The translations under genes were made by a program, and so were the position numbers. 64,000 nt of DNA, taken from the NCBI GenBank assembly GCA_913063225.1, contig CAJXYP010000011.1, positions 28,160 to 92,159 of the forward strand, in the 5' to 3' direction. This document shows, piece by piece, positions 26,702-36,621 of the stretch; within the stretch, counting starts at the first letter, position 1, and every line of letters starts with the position of its first letter. The DNA comes from an uncultured Cellvibrionales bacterium. Lineage in GTDB: Bacteria > Pseudomonadota > Gammaproteobacteria > Pseudomonadales > GM7GCV1. The notes beneath the pieces were generated by a model. It made no database searches and had not been told where the DNA came from. It saw only the letters and a list, made by a program, of their open reading frames with translations.

Positions 26702-27736
26702 TTAGAGCCCTACTAATGCCAAAAGCTTCGGACTGTATTGGGCCCTGGCATTTGCGTAGATTGGAGCGACTGCGTCTACAAAAAGCTGTCGTTCTTCTGC
26801 GGTTAAATCGACTACTTCGCCACCATATTCTTTGATGAAGTCTTCCGCATCGATTTCTGCTTGATCGTGTAATGCCCGTTGCACTGCAATGGCTTCATCC
26901 ACCGCTACCTGGAATTCTGTTTGCAAGGCGATCGGCCATGAGTTGAAAGTACTCTCATGTACGAACATCGGCCGCGACATGTAGGAATGATATGTCTTGG
27001 TGTAAAATTTCTGAGACTCGAACATACGGTAAGTAATGACGTTCTCAAAGGGGTTTTCTTGCCCTTCCAGCTCGCCAGAAGTCAGCCCCGGATATACCAA
27101 TGGCAATGCAGTAACTAGGGGTGCAGCGCCCAATAACTCAAGTGTTTCTTTTTGTATTGCCAGCACGCGAATTTTTAAATCGGTCAAATCGCTCGGAGTG
27201 CGCACAGACCGTACGCTATTAGAAACATGCCGGAAGCCGTTTTCATAAAACCCCAGAATCTTTAATTCGCTATTGGCTTCAATCGAGTCGATCGCCGATT
27301 GACCCAAGGGACCGTCCATAGCAGCCCTAACGCTTTCGTTGTCTGTAAATAGAAACGGCAGAGCCGCAATTTCTAAGGCGGGAATCCCCGTGCTCATGGT
27401 GACGTAACCCATGGTTAGGGCATCCTTTTCAACTAGATCCATTTGTGCCGATGCCCCGGAGTAGCCTAGCTCCAGAATGTTGTATACGTAACTAACCTGA
27501 ACCTGATCTGGAAATTTTGCCTCAAGACGGTTTCCGATAAGGGTGAGGCCTTGGCTAAAGCTCGATGTAGAGGGGCCATATCCCGCTAAGACAATATGAA
27601 CTGGCTCATCTACATCGAGCTGATTGGATTCTTGTGCGTCGGCATATTGATGCGCCGAAGAACAGCCGATCAGCAGGGCGGCCAGAGCTAGAACTGATGT
27701 GGTAAGAAGATGTTTCCGGTACATAATTTTTCTCAT
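26702..27736 (-). CDS. TRAP transporter solute-binding lipoprotein, DctP family
   Basis: 344 aa with a lipoprotein signal (lipobox LLIGC). DctP features: LGYSGASAQMDLVEKDAL, ALPFLFTDNESVRAAMDG, GFYENGFRHVSNS and the Arg-containing LKIRVLAIQKETLELLGA, then GELEGQENPFENVITYRMFE. TRAP binding proteins deliver organic acids or similar anions. No DctQ or DctM membrane gene is adjacent, so it is an orphan here. A second start (MYRKH, 27724) is possible. Confidence 0.88.
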   Translation of the reverse strand: MRKIMYRKHLLTTSVLALAALLIGCSSAHQYADAQESNQLDVDEPVHIVLAGYGPSTSSFSQGLTLIGNRLEAKFPDQVQVSYVYNILELGYSGASAQMDLVEKDALTMGYVTMSTGIPALEIAALPFLFTDNESVRAAMDGPLGQSAIDSIEANSELKILGFYENGFRHVSNSVRSVRTPSDLTDLKIRVLAIQKETLELLGAAPLVTALPLVYPGLTSGELEGQENPFENVITYRMFESQKFYTKTYHSYMSRPMFVHESTFNSWPIALQTEFQVAVDEAIAVQRALHDQAEIDAEDFIKEYGGEVVDLTAEERQLFVDAVAPIYANARAQYSPKLLALVGL

Positions 27737-27856
27737 GTATTGGCTCTCATTTGTTGACTAGGATCTAGCGCAAAACATTGGGAAAGCGAAAGTATATTAA
27801 CTGGGTGGGGCGAAAATAGGATATTTTTACATTTTGTAACCAAGATACCTTCCGGC

Positions 27857-28390
27857 ATGGCGCACGAGCTCGAAACAGAACGACTATTGATGCGGCAGCT
27901 AGAAACTGCAGACTGGGCGCTGTTCAAAGATCTACATAATCGCCCAGATGTTATGAAATATGTTTCTGATAAAAACTCTGAAGCCGAGGTACGAAGCAGG
28001 TTTGAATTTCGGCTTTTGCCTTGGTCCGTTGAATCAGAGCATTGGCTATGCCTGACTCTTGTAACCAAAGATGCCGGATTGGAAATAGGGACTGCAGGCT
28101 TTATAGGGCGAGGCGTGGATGTCCGTGAAGCTGAAGTTGGTTTTTTGTTTTTGCCTGAACATCAAGGGCAAGGCTACGCCAGTGAAACTCTAGCGAAGCT
28201 TTTGGAGTACGCAAAAGAATTACCCTTCGAATCTATGTTGGCCAGGGTTGTTGATGGCAATGATGCTTCGAAAATACTTTTGCGGAGGCATGGATTTTCG
28301 TTGGCAGAAGTGGTTCCAAAGAGTGTGGAACTGCGAGGAGGCTTTCACGATGACTATGTTTACCAGCTAGATTTGCGGTACAAAGCTTAA
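27857..28390 (+). CDS. GNAT-family N-acetyltransferase, RimJ/RimL-like
   Basis: 177 aa. It starts ETERLLMRQLETADW, a typical RimJ/RimL-like opening, with the acetyl-CoA segment EVGFLFLPEHQGQGYASETLAKLLEYA and a C-terminal LLRRHGFSLAEVVPKSVELRGGFHDDYVYQL. Substrate unknown: ribosomal protein N-termini or small amines are common for the group. Divergent from the TRAP gene, sharing the 120-base gap. Confidence 0.85.
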   Translation: MAHELETERLLMRQLETADWALFKDLHNRPDVMKYVSDKNSEAEVRSRFEFRLLPWSVESEHWLCLTLVTKDAGLEIGTAGFIGRGVDVREAEVGFLFLPEHQGQGYASETLAKLLEYAKELPFESMLARVVDGNDASKILLRRHGFSLAEVVPKSVELRGGFHDDYVYQLDLRYKA

Positions 28391-28459
28391 CTAAGATTGT
28401 TTTGACTCCAGTTAGTTACAAATGCAATATTTTCAATTATTCAAACTAGGGATACCTCC

Positions 28460-29116
28460 ATGAATCGTATATTTTTGCATTTATTCTTGTTTCTGAGCGC
28501 AACTCCAATATTTGCTCAGGGTTTAAACCCCGATCAGCTAACGCCCTTCAATACTCTTGTCGAAGAGACTGTCTATGAAGGCAGATAAGCTATCAGGGTT
28601 CAAGAACCGGCCGAGCTGTTGAGGACCATTGAAGACAATCTAGCTATCTTGGACGGCATCGACTTTCACGACGGAGAAATTGAAATCTGGCTGGCTGGAA
28701 CACGTAACGCAGAAGCCGCCGAAAGTGCGAGAGGATTTACTGGTATTGCTTTTCGTATTGCAGATGATCCAACAGAGTACGAAGCCATTTATGTGCGGCC
28801 CACTAACGGTCGTGCAGACGATCAGCTAAGACGAAACCATTCAATTCAATATATCTCCCACCCTGAATACACGTGGAACAAACTCAGAAGCGATACGCCA
28901 TCGAAGTACGAAGCTTATGCTGATATCGGGCCGGGTGAATGGATCAAATATCGTTTGGTGGTTGAAGGCGAACGTGCAGAGCTGTATCTGAATGACGCCG
29001 AGCAGCCGAATCTAATTGTTAAAGATCTGAAGTTGGGCAATAGCTCGGGTCGCATCGGATTGTGGATTGATTCAGGCACCACCGCCTACTTTTCAGACAT
29101 AAAGGTTAGCGACTAA
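28460..29116 (+). pseudogene. exported DUF1080/concanavalin-like protein with in-frame stop
   Basis: From ATG 28460 the frame encodes a signal peptide (MNRIFLHLFLFLSATPIFAQ) and then TPFNTLVEETVYEGR, and meets TAA at 28586-28588 (codon 43). The same frame reopens at once with AIRVQEPAELLRTIEDNLAIL and continues without a break to 29116 through a jelly-roll pattern (FHDGEIEIWLAG, GIAFRIADD, GEWIKYRLVVEGERAELYLND, GRIGLWIDSGTTAYFSDIKV). A single base change from AAA (Lys) would explain the stop. Related domains bind or cleave sugars; the function is not known here. Confidence 0.85.
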
Positions 29117-29125
29117 GGAATTCCT

Positions 29126-30082
29126 ATGTTCACAGAGGTTATCGGATTACTCGGTTTTTCCTTTGGTATTACTGGGCCAATTTTTCTGTTGGTTATTGTT
29201 GGTGTATTTCTAAAGGCCCTAAAGTTAATTGATGAGTCATTTGTAAAAGAAGCATCCAAATTAACGTTTCGAGTGGCGTTTCCGGCCCTGCTATTTTTCA
29301 ATTTGGCGCAATCGGATATTCAAGAAGTGGCAGCCGGGTCATTACTCAGTTTTGGTCTATCCAGCACCCTTATTATTTTTATTATTCTGTCTTTTCTCGC
29401 TCACTTTTTTGTAAAACGGCGCGAAGATCGCGGTATTTTTATTCAAGGTGCTTTTAGAGGCGAATTGATAATTATAGGCTTTGCATTTAGCTATCTAGCC
29501 TATGGTGATCTGGGTTTGGCTAGAGCCTCGATTTACATGTCATTAATGGTATTTTTGTATAATTTCTTGTCTATTTTGGCACTCACTTTCAGTCTTTCTG
29601 AGCAGCGATCCAGTGCTAGCAGCTATTTTGCCGCAAGCGCAAAAAACCCCATTATGGTGTCCATTGTTTTAGGGTCTTTGGTTAGCCTGATCGGAATACC
29701 TATGCCAGAAATGGTATTGCTTGCGGGTGATTCTCTAGCGAGTATGGCCCTGCCGCTGGCGTTGATTTGCATTGGTGCTAGCATTTCTTTTTCGGAGTAT
29801 AAAAACTCTAGTGGTGTCTCTTTGGGTGCCGTTGCTTTTAAACTGTTAGCGGCACCCATTCTTGTGCTTTTTCTTGCTCAATTCTGGACTCTAGACAAGG
29901 TCGATCTAGGCGTTTTGTTTTTTATGGCTAGCGCACCAACAACTTCTGCCAGCTATGTTATGGCTCAAGCGATGGGTGGCAACGGTAAGCTTGCTGCCAA
30001 TATTGTGGTAATAAGCACGATGGGTTCGATCTTTACCGTAAGTTTTGGTTTGGCCATCATCAAATTAATGGGAATTGTATGA
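29126..30082 (+). CDS. AEC-family transporter (auxin efflux carrier-like)
   Basis: Inner-membrane protein, 318 aa, about ten membrane helices in two five-helix halves, with FRVAFPALLFFNLAQSD in the first half and ALPLALICIGASISF and ASAPTTSASYVMAQAMGGN in the second, the conserved AEC pattern. AEC members move malate, malonate or auxin-like anions. The end overlaps the next start by 4 bases (ATGA). Confidence 0.88.
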   Translation: MFTEVIGLLGFSFGITGPIFLLVIVGVFLKALKLIDESFVKEASKLTFRVAFPALLFFNLAQSDIQEVAAGSLLSFGLSSTLIIFIILSFLAHFFVKRREDRGIFIQGAFRGELIIIGFAFSYLAYGDLGLARASIYMSLMVFLYNFLSILALTFSLSEQRSSASSYFAASAKNPIMVSIVLGSLVSLIGIPMPEMVLLAGDSLASMALPLALICIGASISFSEYKNSSGVSLGAVAFKLLAAPILVLFLAQFWTLDKVDLGVLFFMASAPTTSASYVMAQAMGGNGKLAANIVVISTMGSIFTVSFGLAIIKLMGIV

Positions 30083-30624
30083 TTGGCTCAGTATTTATTG
30101 CTACCAGTTTGGATGGCTTTATAGCCAGGGAAGACGGTTCCCTTGATTGGCTGGATAAGGCAAATGAGCTAGTGCCGGAAGGAGAAGATTGTGGTTTTTT
30201 TGCCTTTATGGATTCAATTGATGCCTTAGTTATGGGCAGAAATACTTACGAAAAAGTGCTGTCCTTCGGGCAGTGGGTATACGGCGAGACCAGGGTAGTA
30301 GTATTGAGTCGGAATTCGATTGTGATCCCGGAGAATCTAACCGAGTGGGTTGAACACAGCGCTGAAACACCAGACGCACTATTTGAGCGTTTGTCAGCGG
30401 GCGGACACGAGCGCATATATGTGGATGGTGGTATTACCATCCAGCAATTTCTGAAGGCGGGATTAATAAATGACATCTGCCTGACGGTGATACCCGTGAT
30501 TTTAGGCAAAGGTATCGCTTTATTCGGCGAATTAGATAAGGATGTTGATCTTAGGCATATTGATACCAAAACCTATGACTTTGGTTTTACGCAGTCGGTA
30601 TATGAAGTTGATGATAGCGCCTAA
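30079..30624 (+). CDS. dihydrofolate reductase family protein (RibD C-terminal type)
   Basis: 181 aa with IATSLDGFIAREDGSLDWLDKANE at the N-terminus, MDSIDALVMGRNTYEKVLSFG, and the C-terminal RIYVDGGITIQQFLKAGLINDICLTVIPVILGKGI. This is the small DHFR-like RibD_C domain family of NADPH-dependent reductases. Translation is coupled to the AEC transporter. The substrate is unknown; it is not the essential FolA type. Confidence 0.87.
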   Translation: MIGSVFIATSLDGFIAREDGSLDWLDKANELVPEGEDCGFFAFMDSIDALVMGRNTYEKVLSFGQWVYGETRVVVLSRNSIVIPENLTEWVEHSAETPDALFERLSAGGHERIYVDGGITIQQFLKAGLINDICLTVIPVILGKGIALFGELDKDVDLRHIDTKTYDFGFTQSVYEVDDSA

Positions 30625-30653
30625 TTCCGGCGTAAAAGAGTAGGGGTCTCTGA

Positions 30654-31151
30654 ATGATTCGAAGAGCGGATTTAACCGATGCTCAAGATATATCGAATAT
30701 CTACAACCACTATATTTCGCATACCGTAATCACTTTCGAGGACGCTATTGTCTCCGCCGAAGAGATGAGCGGTCGCATGAACGCTGTATTCCAGCAACGC
30801 CTGCCTTGGTTGGTTGCGCTAGATAACGAGCAAATAATTGGATATGCCTACGCTTCACCTTGGCATAAGCGTTCCGCATATAGATTTTCTGTTGAGGTTT
30901 CTGCTTATATCCTACCCTCAGCAAAATCTCAGGGCTGGGGGTCTAAGTTATTCGAAATGCTCTTTGCTGAGCTGAAAGAAAATTCAGTGCATGCAGTTAT
31001 TGGCGGTATTTCCCTCCCAAATCCGTCAAGTGTGGCGCTGCATGAAAAGTTTGGTATGCAGCAAGTTGCCCACTACAAAGAAGTTGGCTTTAAATTTGAT
31101 CGATGGGTAGATGTTGGTTACTGGCAGGGGATACTCGAAAGCCAAGAATAG
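30654..31151 (+). CDS. GNAT N-acetyltransferase, phosphinothricin acetyltransferase-like
   Basis: 165 aa: [30 protein letters not shown] at the start, then [26 protein letters not shown] and [30 protein letters not shown]. This is the PAT/MnaT pattern. Members acetylate phosphinothricin, methionine sulfoximine or related amino acids. It is 29 bases after the DHFR-like gene and the last accessory gene before ndk. Confidence 0.88.
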   Translation: MIRRADLTDAQDISNIYNHYISHTVITFEDAIVSAEEMSGRMNAVFQQRLPWLVALDNEQIIGYAYASPWHKRSAYRFSVEVSAYILPSAKSQGWGSKLFEMLFAELKENSVHAVIGGISLPNPSSVALHEKFGMQQVAHYKEVGFKFDRWVDVGYWQGILESQE

Positions 31152-31290
31152 CCAACATTTTTATTGTCTACCATACTTACTAGAATCCTTGTGGCTGGAG
31201 GTCTCCGGCAGTACAATTCCCGCCAGATTTACACCCCCCTCAATCTCGGTTTCGAGATTACCTAAGTTATTGTTTATTTGGAGAAGTTTG

Positions 31291-31716
31291 ATGGCGGTTG
31301 AACGCACGCTTAGCATTATCAAACCCGATGCTGTTGGCAAAAATGTTATCGGTGAAATTGTCAGCCGATTTGAGAAATCCGGTTTACAGATTGTTGCCCA
31401 AAAAATGCTACAACTCGACGACAAAAAGGCTAGCGGATTCTACGCTGAGCATGAAGGCCGTCCGTTCTATCCGCATCTAGTCAGTTTTATGACTTCTGGG
31501 CCAGTGGTGGTTCAGGTGCTTGAAGGTGAAAACGCCATTGCACAAAATCGCGATTTAATGGGCGCGACAAATCCTCAGGAAGCCGAGGCCGGAACTATCC
31601 GTGCAGACTTCGCTTCTTCAATCGACGCCAATGCAGTGCATGGATCAGATTCTGCTGTTTCCGCTGAACGTGAAATTGCTTACTTCTTCGCAGCCGAAGA
31701 AGTTTGCTCACGTTAA
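31291..31716 (+). CDS. ndk: nucleoside diphosphate kinase
   Basis: 141 aa from ATG 31291, preceded by TTTGGAGAAG; the longer frame from 31111 is not supported. [23 protein letters not shown] is the normal NDK N-terminus, and [20 protein letters not shown] holds the phosphoryl-carrying His. It balances NTP pools. Synteny with rlmN-pilF-rodZ-ispG-hisS resumes here. Confidence 0.97.
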   Translation: MAVERTLSIIKPDAVGKNVIGEIVSRFEKSGLQIVAQKMLQLDDKKASGFYAEHEGRPFYPHLVSFMTSGPVVVQVLEGENAIAQNRDLMGATNPQEAEAGTIRADFASSIDANAVHGSDSAVSAEREIAYFFAAEEVCSR

Positions 31717-31722
31717 GGAACA

Positions 31723-31761
31723 GGCAAGAGGAATAGTGGTCCAAACCTCTATTCCCCTGCC
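31723..31761 (+). other. long imperfect hairpin between ndk and rlmN
   Basis: GGCAAGAGGAATAG (31723-31736) pairs with CTATTCCCCTGCC (31749-31761), with a further GGT/ACC pairing in the loop. It starts 7 bases after the ndk stop. There is no T-run, so it may be a weak terminator or an mRNA-stabilising end for ndk. Confidence 0.5.
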
Positions 31762-31779
31762 ATCTAAACGTTAATTCAA

Positions 31780-32946
31780 ATGTCAGAATTGAAACCACAG
31801 CCAACAGCAGAGACTGTTGACATCGAAAAGACTAATTTGCTTGGGCTTTCTCCTGTGCAAATGAAAGAGTACTTTGAGTCCATCGGCGAAAAAAGCTTCC
31901 GGGCAACGCAGTTGATCAAATGGATTCATCAGCAAGGTGTTTCTTCCTTTGACGAAATGACTAATCTATCTAAGCCTTTGCGAGAGAAGCTTGAAAGACT
32001 GGCGGTAATTCGAGCACCGGAAGTGGTGTCAGATCATCTATCTAAAGATGGCACGCGAAAATGGATTATTCGAGTTGAAGGTGGCAGCTGTATTGAAGCC
32101 GTTTTAATTCCAGAAGCTGGTAGAGGCACACTATGTGTTTCATCCCAGGTTGGCTGCTCGTTGGATTGCAGTTTCTGCAGCACAGGAAAACAGGGCTTTA
32201 ATCGCGATCTAACCTCTGCGGAAATTATCGGCCAGGTTTGGATAGCGGCAAAGTTTTACGATTCCATGGGGGCTACTCAAAGGCGCGTTATCACCAATGT
32301 TGTGATGATGGGCATGGGCGAACCCCTAATGAACTTTGATAACGTCGTCGCTGCTATGCAACTGATGATGGAGGATAACGCCTATGGCCTATCCAAGCGC
32401 CGCGTAACGCTTAGTACATCCGGTGTTGTTCCTAAACTCGATCAACTTGCTGATCATGTAGATGTTTCACTGGCGATATCCCTGCACGCCGCTGAGGATG
32501 AGTTGCGCAACGAACTTGTCCCTATTAATCGAAAGTATCCAATCGCTAAACTGATGGAAAGTGCTCAAGCCTACATTGCACGTATGCCGGACTTGCGCAG
32601 AAAGCTTACTATCGAGTACACCCTGATCGACCAGGTAAACGACCGACCAGAACATGCAGAAAAGCTGGCGGTATTGCTTGCTGACGTGCCCTGTAAAATA
32701 AACCTGATTCCCTTCAATCCATTTCCCTTAAGTGATTACAAAAGGTCATCGGGCAACGCGATCAAGAAATTCCAGGATATTTTGATTCGATCTGGATTCA
32801 CTGCAACGGTTCGGGCAACACGCGGAGAAGACATCAACGCCGCCTGTGGTCAGCTTGCAGGTGCGGTTAATGATTTGACGCGACGTAGCCAACGCTACCG
32901 TGATCGGGCAGAATCTGTGCTCAAAGTTGTAGAGGCCCCAAATTAA
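31780..32946 (+). CDS. rlmN: dual-specificity 23S rRNA A2503 / tRNA A37 C2-methyltransferase
   Basis: Radical SAM enzyme of 388 aa. The cluster-binding CxxxCxxC is in [31 protein letters not shown] follows, and the resolving Cys is in [14 protein letters not shown]. It methylates C2 of A2503 in 23S rRNA and A37 of some tRNAs, so it depends on the ISC system encoded upstream. Its TAA stop overlaps the next ATG by one base. Confidence 0.96.
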   Translation: MSELKPQPTAETVDIEKTNLLGLSPVQMKEYFESIGEKSFRATQLIKWIHQQGVSSFDEMTNLSKPLREKLERLAVIRAPEVVSDHLSKDGTRKWIIRVEGGSCIEAVLIPEAGRGTLCVSSQVGCSLDCSFCSTGKQGFNRDLTSAEIIGQVWIAAKFYDSMGATQRRVITNVVMMGMGEPLMNFDNVVAAMQLMMEDNAYGLSKRRVTLSTSGVVPKLDQLADHVDVSLAISLHAAEDELRNELVPINRKYPIAKLMESAQAYIARMPDLRRKLTIEYTLIDQVNDRPEHAEKLAVLLADVPCKINLIPFNPFPLSDYKRSSGNAIKKFQDILIRSGFTATVRATRGEDINAACGQLAGAVNDLTRRSQRYRDRAESVLKVVEAPN

Positions 32947-33692
32947 TGCCATTTAAATTCGTTTTAAGCCTGTTATTACTCTCTCTGGCGGCATGTTCCA
33001 CCATCAATACCTCTAACAATGGTGCGGATCCAGAGCGGGCTTTGGCAAATTACATCCAGCTGGGTCGAAACTACTTATCAGAAGGACAGAGAGATCAGGC
33101 GCGTTTTAATCTGTTCAAGGCTCTGGAAATAGACGACCGATCTCCTGACGCAAACAACGTAATGGCTCTTTTATACGAGACTGAAGGCGAAATTGAGTTA
33201 GCTAAACAGCTATACAGTCGCGCGCTGTCCTCGGACCGAGACTATAGTCCTGCGCGAATGAACTACGCTCGAATCTTGTATGCACAGGAAGAATACGGTG
33301 AAGCCCGTACCCAATATCAGCTGGCAGCTGATGACGTGAATTATCGCTTACGCCCAGATGCTTTTGTTGGCGTTGGGATGTCTGCACTAAGACGGGGGCA
33401 GACAGAGAATGCCAAAGAAGCATTGCGCCGGGCCTTGCAACTAAACCCGAATATTGGATGGGCTCTGCTTGAAGTAGCAGAAATAGCCTATCAAGAGCGC
33501 GAGTTTCCGCTATCAATGGAATATCTAGAGCAATACGAGCGGAGTACAGCAGAGACACCTCGTAGCTTGGCCTTAGGTATTCACCTATCCCGAATTTTTA
33601 ATGACAGTGACAGTGAGCAAAGCTATGCCCTGGCGCTGAGAAGTATGTTCCCGGATTCAATGGAAGCCCGACAGCACCAGTTGGATCAATAG
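32946..33692 (+). CDS. pilF: type IV pilus biogenesis/stability lipoprotein PilF (PilW)
   Basis: 248 aa lipoprotein (lipobox LAAC after [16 protein letters not shown]) with TPR repeats (ANYIQLGRNYLSEGQRDQARFNLFKALEI, AMLYETEGEIELAKQLYSRAL, NAKEALRRALQLNPN). PilF/PilW is the pilotin that assembles the PilQ secretin ring. Its position between rlmN and rodZ is the standard one. Confidence 0.92.
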   Translation: MPFKFVLSLLLLSLAACSTINTSNNGADPERALANYIQLGRNYLSEGQRDQARFNLFKALEIDDRSPDANNVMALLYETEGEIELAKQLYSRALSSDRDYSPARMNYARILYAQEEYGEARTQYQLAADDVNYRLRPDAFVGVGMSALRRGQTENAKEALRRALQLNPNIGWALLEVAEIAYQEREFPLSMEYLEQYERSTAETPRSLALGIHLSRIFNDSDSEQSYALALRSMFPDSMEARQHQLDQ

Positions 33693-33716
33693 AATTTCAT
33701 CTGAGAGAAAGCAGAT

Positions 33717-34160
33717 ATGAGTTCGTCAGATATAGATCAAAAGGAAGAGTTGGCACAGGAGGAGCCACAAGCGCCCTTGGCTAACCCCGGCGCGGTGCTT
33801 TCTGTTGCCAGAGAAGAGCAGGGTATTACTATAGCTAGGGTCGCCCGTGACCTTGGATTGACCGAATCTGCTGTTAGAGATTTGGAAGCGAATAAACACG
33901 GCCGTTTTCCTGCTGGCATTTATGTGCGCGGATATATTAAAAATTACTGCAAAATTCTTAGACTAGATATATCCGAGGTAATGGAGGTTTTGGAGGAATT
34001 TGTTACGTTAAATGGAACCTTGGGATCGCACGGCTCGAACTATGACCCTCTCGGCGAATTTGCCCGCGAAAAGAAAAAGCCTTCGCCCCTTATTATCCCC
34101 ATTATTGTTGCAATACTTGCCCTGGCTGCGTACACGATTTACCGCGTATCTGTGGCTTGA
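33717..34160 (+). CDS. rodZ: short RodZ-like helix-turn-helix membrane protein
   Basis: 147 aa. An Xre/Cro-like HTH (about 22-90; PGAVLSVAREEQGITIARVARDLGLTESAVRDLE) is followed by GRFPAGIYVRGYIKNYCKILRLD, the RodZ signature, a KKKPS linker and one membrane helix (124-143). It then stops: the large periplasmic domain of E. coli RodZ (337 aa) is absent. RodZ anchors MreB to the membrane and helps set rod shape. The short form still contains the MreB-binding half. The position before ispG is conserved. Confidence 0.85.
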   Translation: MSSSDIDQKEELAQEEPQAPLANPGAVLSVAREEQGITIARVARDLGLTESAVRDLEANKHGRFPAGIYVRGYIKNYCKILRLDISEVMEVLEEFVTLNGTLGSHGSNYDPLGEFAREKKKPSPLIIPIIVAILALAAYTIYRVSVA

Positions 34161-34209
34161 ATTCCTATAGCCACTATTAAATTGCCACTTAGAACCAGAT
34201 AGAAATCCT

Positions 34210-35337
34210 ATGTTTTCTGAATCACCTATTGTTCGCCGTATATCAAAGAAAATTTGGGTAGGTGATGTGCCTGTTGGCGGCGATGCTCCTATAGCGATTC
34301 AAAGCATGACCAATACTGAGACCACAGATATCGCTGCTACCGTTGGACAGATTCGTGCGCTGCAGGACGCTGGTGCAGACATCGTCAGGGTCTCAGTGCC
34401 TTCATTGGAAGCTTCAGCTGCCTTTGGCGAAATCAGAAAAGAAGTAGAAATTCCCTTAGTGGCGGATATCCATTTCGATTACAAAATTGCCTTGGACGTG
34501 GCGGAACACGGTGTAGATTGCCTACGCATAAATCCGGGTAATATCGGTCGTGAAGATCGCATTCGAGCCGTTGTAGATAAAGCGCGTGACCACAACCTGC
34601 CTATTCGTATAGGCGTAAATGCCGGTTCTTTAGAAAAAGACCTTCAGGTTAAATATGGTGAGCCTACGCCAGAAGCTTTGGTTGAATCGGCGATGCGCCA
34701 CGTTGATATATTGGATCGACTGGATTTTGATAACTTTAAACTGAGTTTAAAGGCATCGGATATCTTTATGACGGTTGCTGCTTACCGAATTATCGCAAAG
34801 CAAATCGATAACCCTCTGCACCTTGGCATCACCGAGGCAGGTGCGCTGCGAAGCGGCACCGTTAAGTCATCCATAGGTTTGGGTTTACTGCTGATGGATG
34901 GCATTGGTGACACGATTCGAGTATCTCTGGCTGCTGACCCAGTAGAAGAGGTCCGAGTCGGCTGGGACATGCTGAAAAGCCTGCGAATCCGCTCTAAGGG
35001 AATAAACTTTATAGCCTGCCCGAGTTGCTCGCGACAAAATTTCGATGTGATCAAGACGATGAATCAACTCGAAGCAAACTTAGAAGATATTACCGTGCCA
35101 ATGGATGTGGCAGTCATTGGCTGTTATGTAAATGGCCCGGGCGAATCTAAAGAGGTGGACATCGGTATAACCGGTGCAGATCCAGAAAGCTTGATCTATT
35201 TGGATGGAAAGCCCCATAAAAAGATTGGTTCTGAAGATGTTGCTGGTCAGCTCGAAACCCTTATTCGAGCGAAAGCGGCTGAAAAAGAAGCAGAGCGCGA
35301 TCAGCTGATTGCTACATCCGCTGAGAGTGGGAACTAA
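34210..35337 (+). CDS. ispG: 4-hydroxy-3-methylbut-2-en-1-yl diphosphate synthase
   Basis: [4Fe-4S] enzyme of the MEP isoprenoid pathway, 375 aa, making HMBPP from MEcPP. The cluster cysteines are in [12 protein letters not shown] and [14 protein letters not shown], and [12 protein letters not shown] and NPGNIG are from the TIM barrel. It is followed almost at once by hisS. Confidence 0.97.
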   Translation: MFSESPIVRRISKKIWVGDVPVGGDAPIAIQSMTNTETTDIAATVGQIRALQDAGADIVRVSVPSLEASAAFGEIRKEVEIPLVADIHFDYKIALDVAEHGVDCLRINPGNIGREDRIRAVVDKARDHNLPIRIGVNAGSLEKDLQVKYGEPTPEALVESAMRHVDILDRLDFDNFKLSLKASDIFMTVAAYRIIAKQIDNPLHLGITEAGALRSGTVKSSIGLGLLLMDGIGDTIRVSLAADPVEEVRVGWDMLKSLRIRSKGINFIACPSCSRQNFDVIKTMNQLEANLEDITVPMDVAVIGCYVNGPGESKEVDIGITGADPESLIYLDGKPHKKIGSEDVAGQLETLIRAKAAEKEAERDQLIATSAESGN

Positions 35338-35338
35338 G

Positions 35339-36604
35339 GTGACAGCCACTCGCTCAATTCGAGGTATGAACGATCTTTTGCCCCTAGAAAGCGGCAAATG
35401 GCAGGCAATAGAAAGCATAGTATCGGCGGCGTTAGAGCGTTATGGCTACCAGGAAATTCGCTTTCCGGTCATGGAAAAAACCGATCTTTTTACGCGATCT
35501 ATTGGTGAAGTCACTGATATCGTTGAAAAAGAAATGTATAGCTTCAATGACCGCAATGACGAAAGCTTGTCGTTGCGTCCCGAAGGTACGGCTGGCTGCG
35601 TTCGCGCTTGCGTACAAAATTCCTTACTGAATGCTGGTCCGTTACGCCTGTGGTACAGCGGCCCGATGTTTCGTTATGAACGCCCGCAAAAAGGCCGGAT
35701 GCGACAGTTCCATCAATTTGGTGTGGAGTGTTTTGGCATGGCAGGGCCGGATATCGACGCTGAAGTTATAGCGATGACAGCAGCTATTTGGCGAGACTTC
35801 GGAATATCAGACTCTCTTCGATTGGAAATTAACTCCCTAGGCACCTCAGAAAGCCGAAAAGCGCACAAGCTGGCTTTGGTCGAATATTTTCGAGCCAATC
35901 TGGATCAGTTGGATGAAGACAGCTTGCGCCGGCTAGAAACCAATCCTTTGCGGATACTGGATACAAAAAATCCGGATATGCAGGTTTTAGTTGAGGCCGC
36001 TCCGAGCTTGCCAGACTTTATGGATGAAGAGTCTAGCCAGCATTTTGCAGCGCTTTGTGCACTTTTGGATCAGATGAAAATCGCCTATCGGGTAAATCAC
36101 CGATTGGTGCGCGGTTTGGATTATTACAGTAAAACCGTATTCGAATGGGTCACCGATGCATTGGGTGCTCAGGGTACGGTATGCGGAGGTGGCCGCTACG
36201 ATGGGCTTGTGCCTCAGCTTGGCGGTCCCGTAACTCCGGCTCTGGGTTTTGGTCTTGGAATCGAGCGATTGGTATTACTTGTCCAGGAAGTAAATCCGCA
36301 AGTGCTAAATCAAAAAACACTAGATCTATATTTAATTGCGGCGAAGAAAGAAGTTTCTGCTGCTCTTGAGTTAGCTGAAAATATCCGTAGTTCTGAACCT
36401 AGGCTCACTTTGATGGTCAATTGTGGGGGCGGAAGTTTTAAAAGTCAGTTTAAGAAAGCCGACCGCAGTGGAGCTAAAGTTGCCTTGGTGCTAGGCGAAG
36501 ACGAGGCAGAGCAGGGCAAAATCACCCTCAAATATCTGCGTGAAAATAGAGACCAGGAGACGCTGGCAGTGCCAGAAGCGTTGAACAGGTTGCGTTCTTT
36601 GTAG
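35339..36604 (+). CDS. hisS: histidyl-tRNA synthetase
   Basis: Class II synthetase, 421 aa from GTG 35339, one base after the ispG stop; this start gives VTATRSIRGMNDLLP, aligned with the E. coli N-terminus, while the ATG at 35309 would lie inside ispG. Motifs: LRPEGTAGCVRA, MFRYERPQKGRMRQFHQFG (motif 2), LVRGLDYYSKTVFEW (His A), and GLGIERLVLL (motif 3). Confidence 0.96.
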   Translation: MTATRSIRGMNDLLPLESGKWQAIESIVSAALERYGYQEIRFPVMEKTDLFTRSIGEVTDIVEKEMYSFNDRNDESLSLRPEGTAGCVRACVQNSLLNAGPLRLWYSGPMFRYERPQKGRMRQFHQFGVECFGMAGPDIDAEVIAMTAAIWRDFGISDSLRLEINSLGTSESRKAHKLALVEYFRANLDQLDEDSLRRLETNPLRILDTKNPDMQVLVEAAPSLPDFMDEESSQHFAALCALLDQMKIAYRVNHRLVRGLDYYSKTVFEWVTDALGAQGTVCGGGRYDGLVPQLGGPVTPALGFGLGIERLVLLVQEVNPQVLNQKTLDLYLIAAKKEVSAALELAENIRSSEPRLTLMVNCGGGSFKSQFKKADRSGAKVALVLGEDEAEQGKITLKYLRENRDQETLAVPEALNRLRSL

Positions 36605-36621
36605 CGGCAACCCATCATAGC

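Noticed and set aside
31111..31290. 60-codon N-terminal extension of ndk
   Set aside because: NDK proteins start at the [14 protein letters not shown] position, which has its own ribosome binding site; the extension overlaps the acetyltransferase gene.
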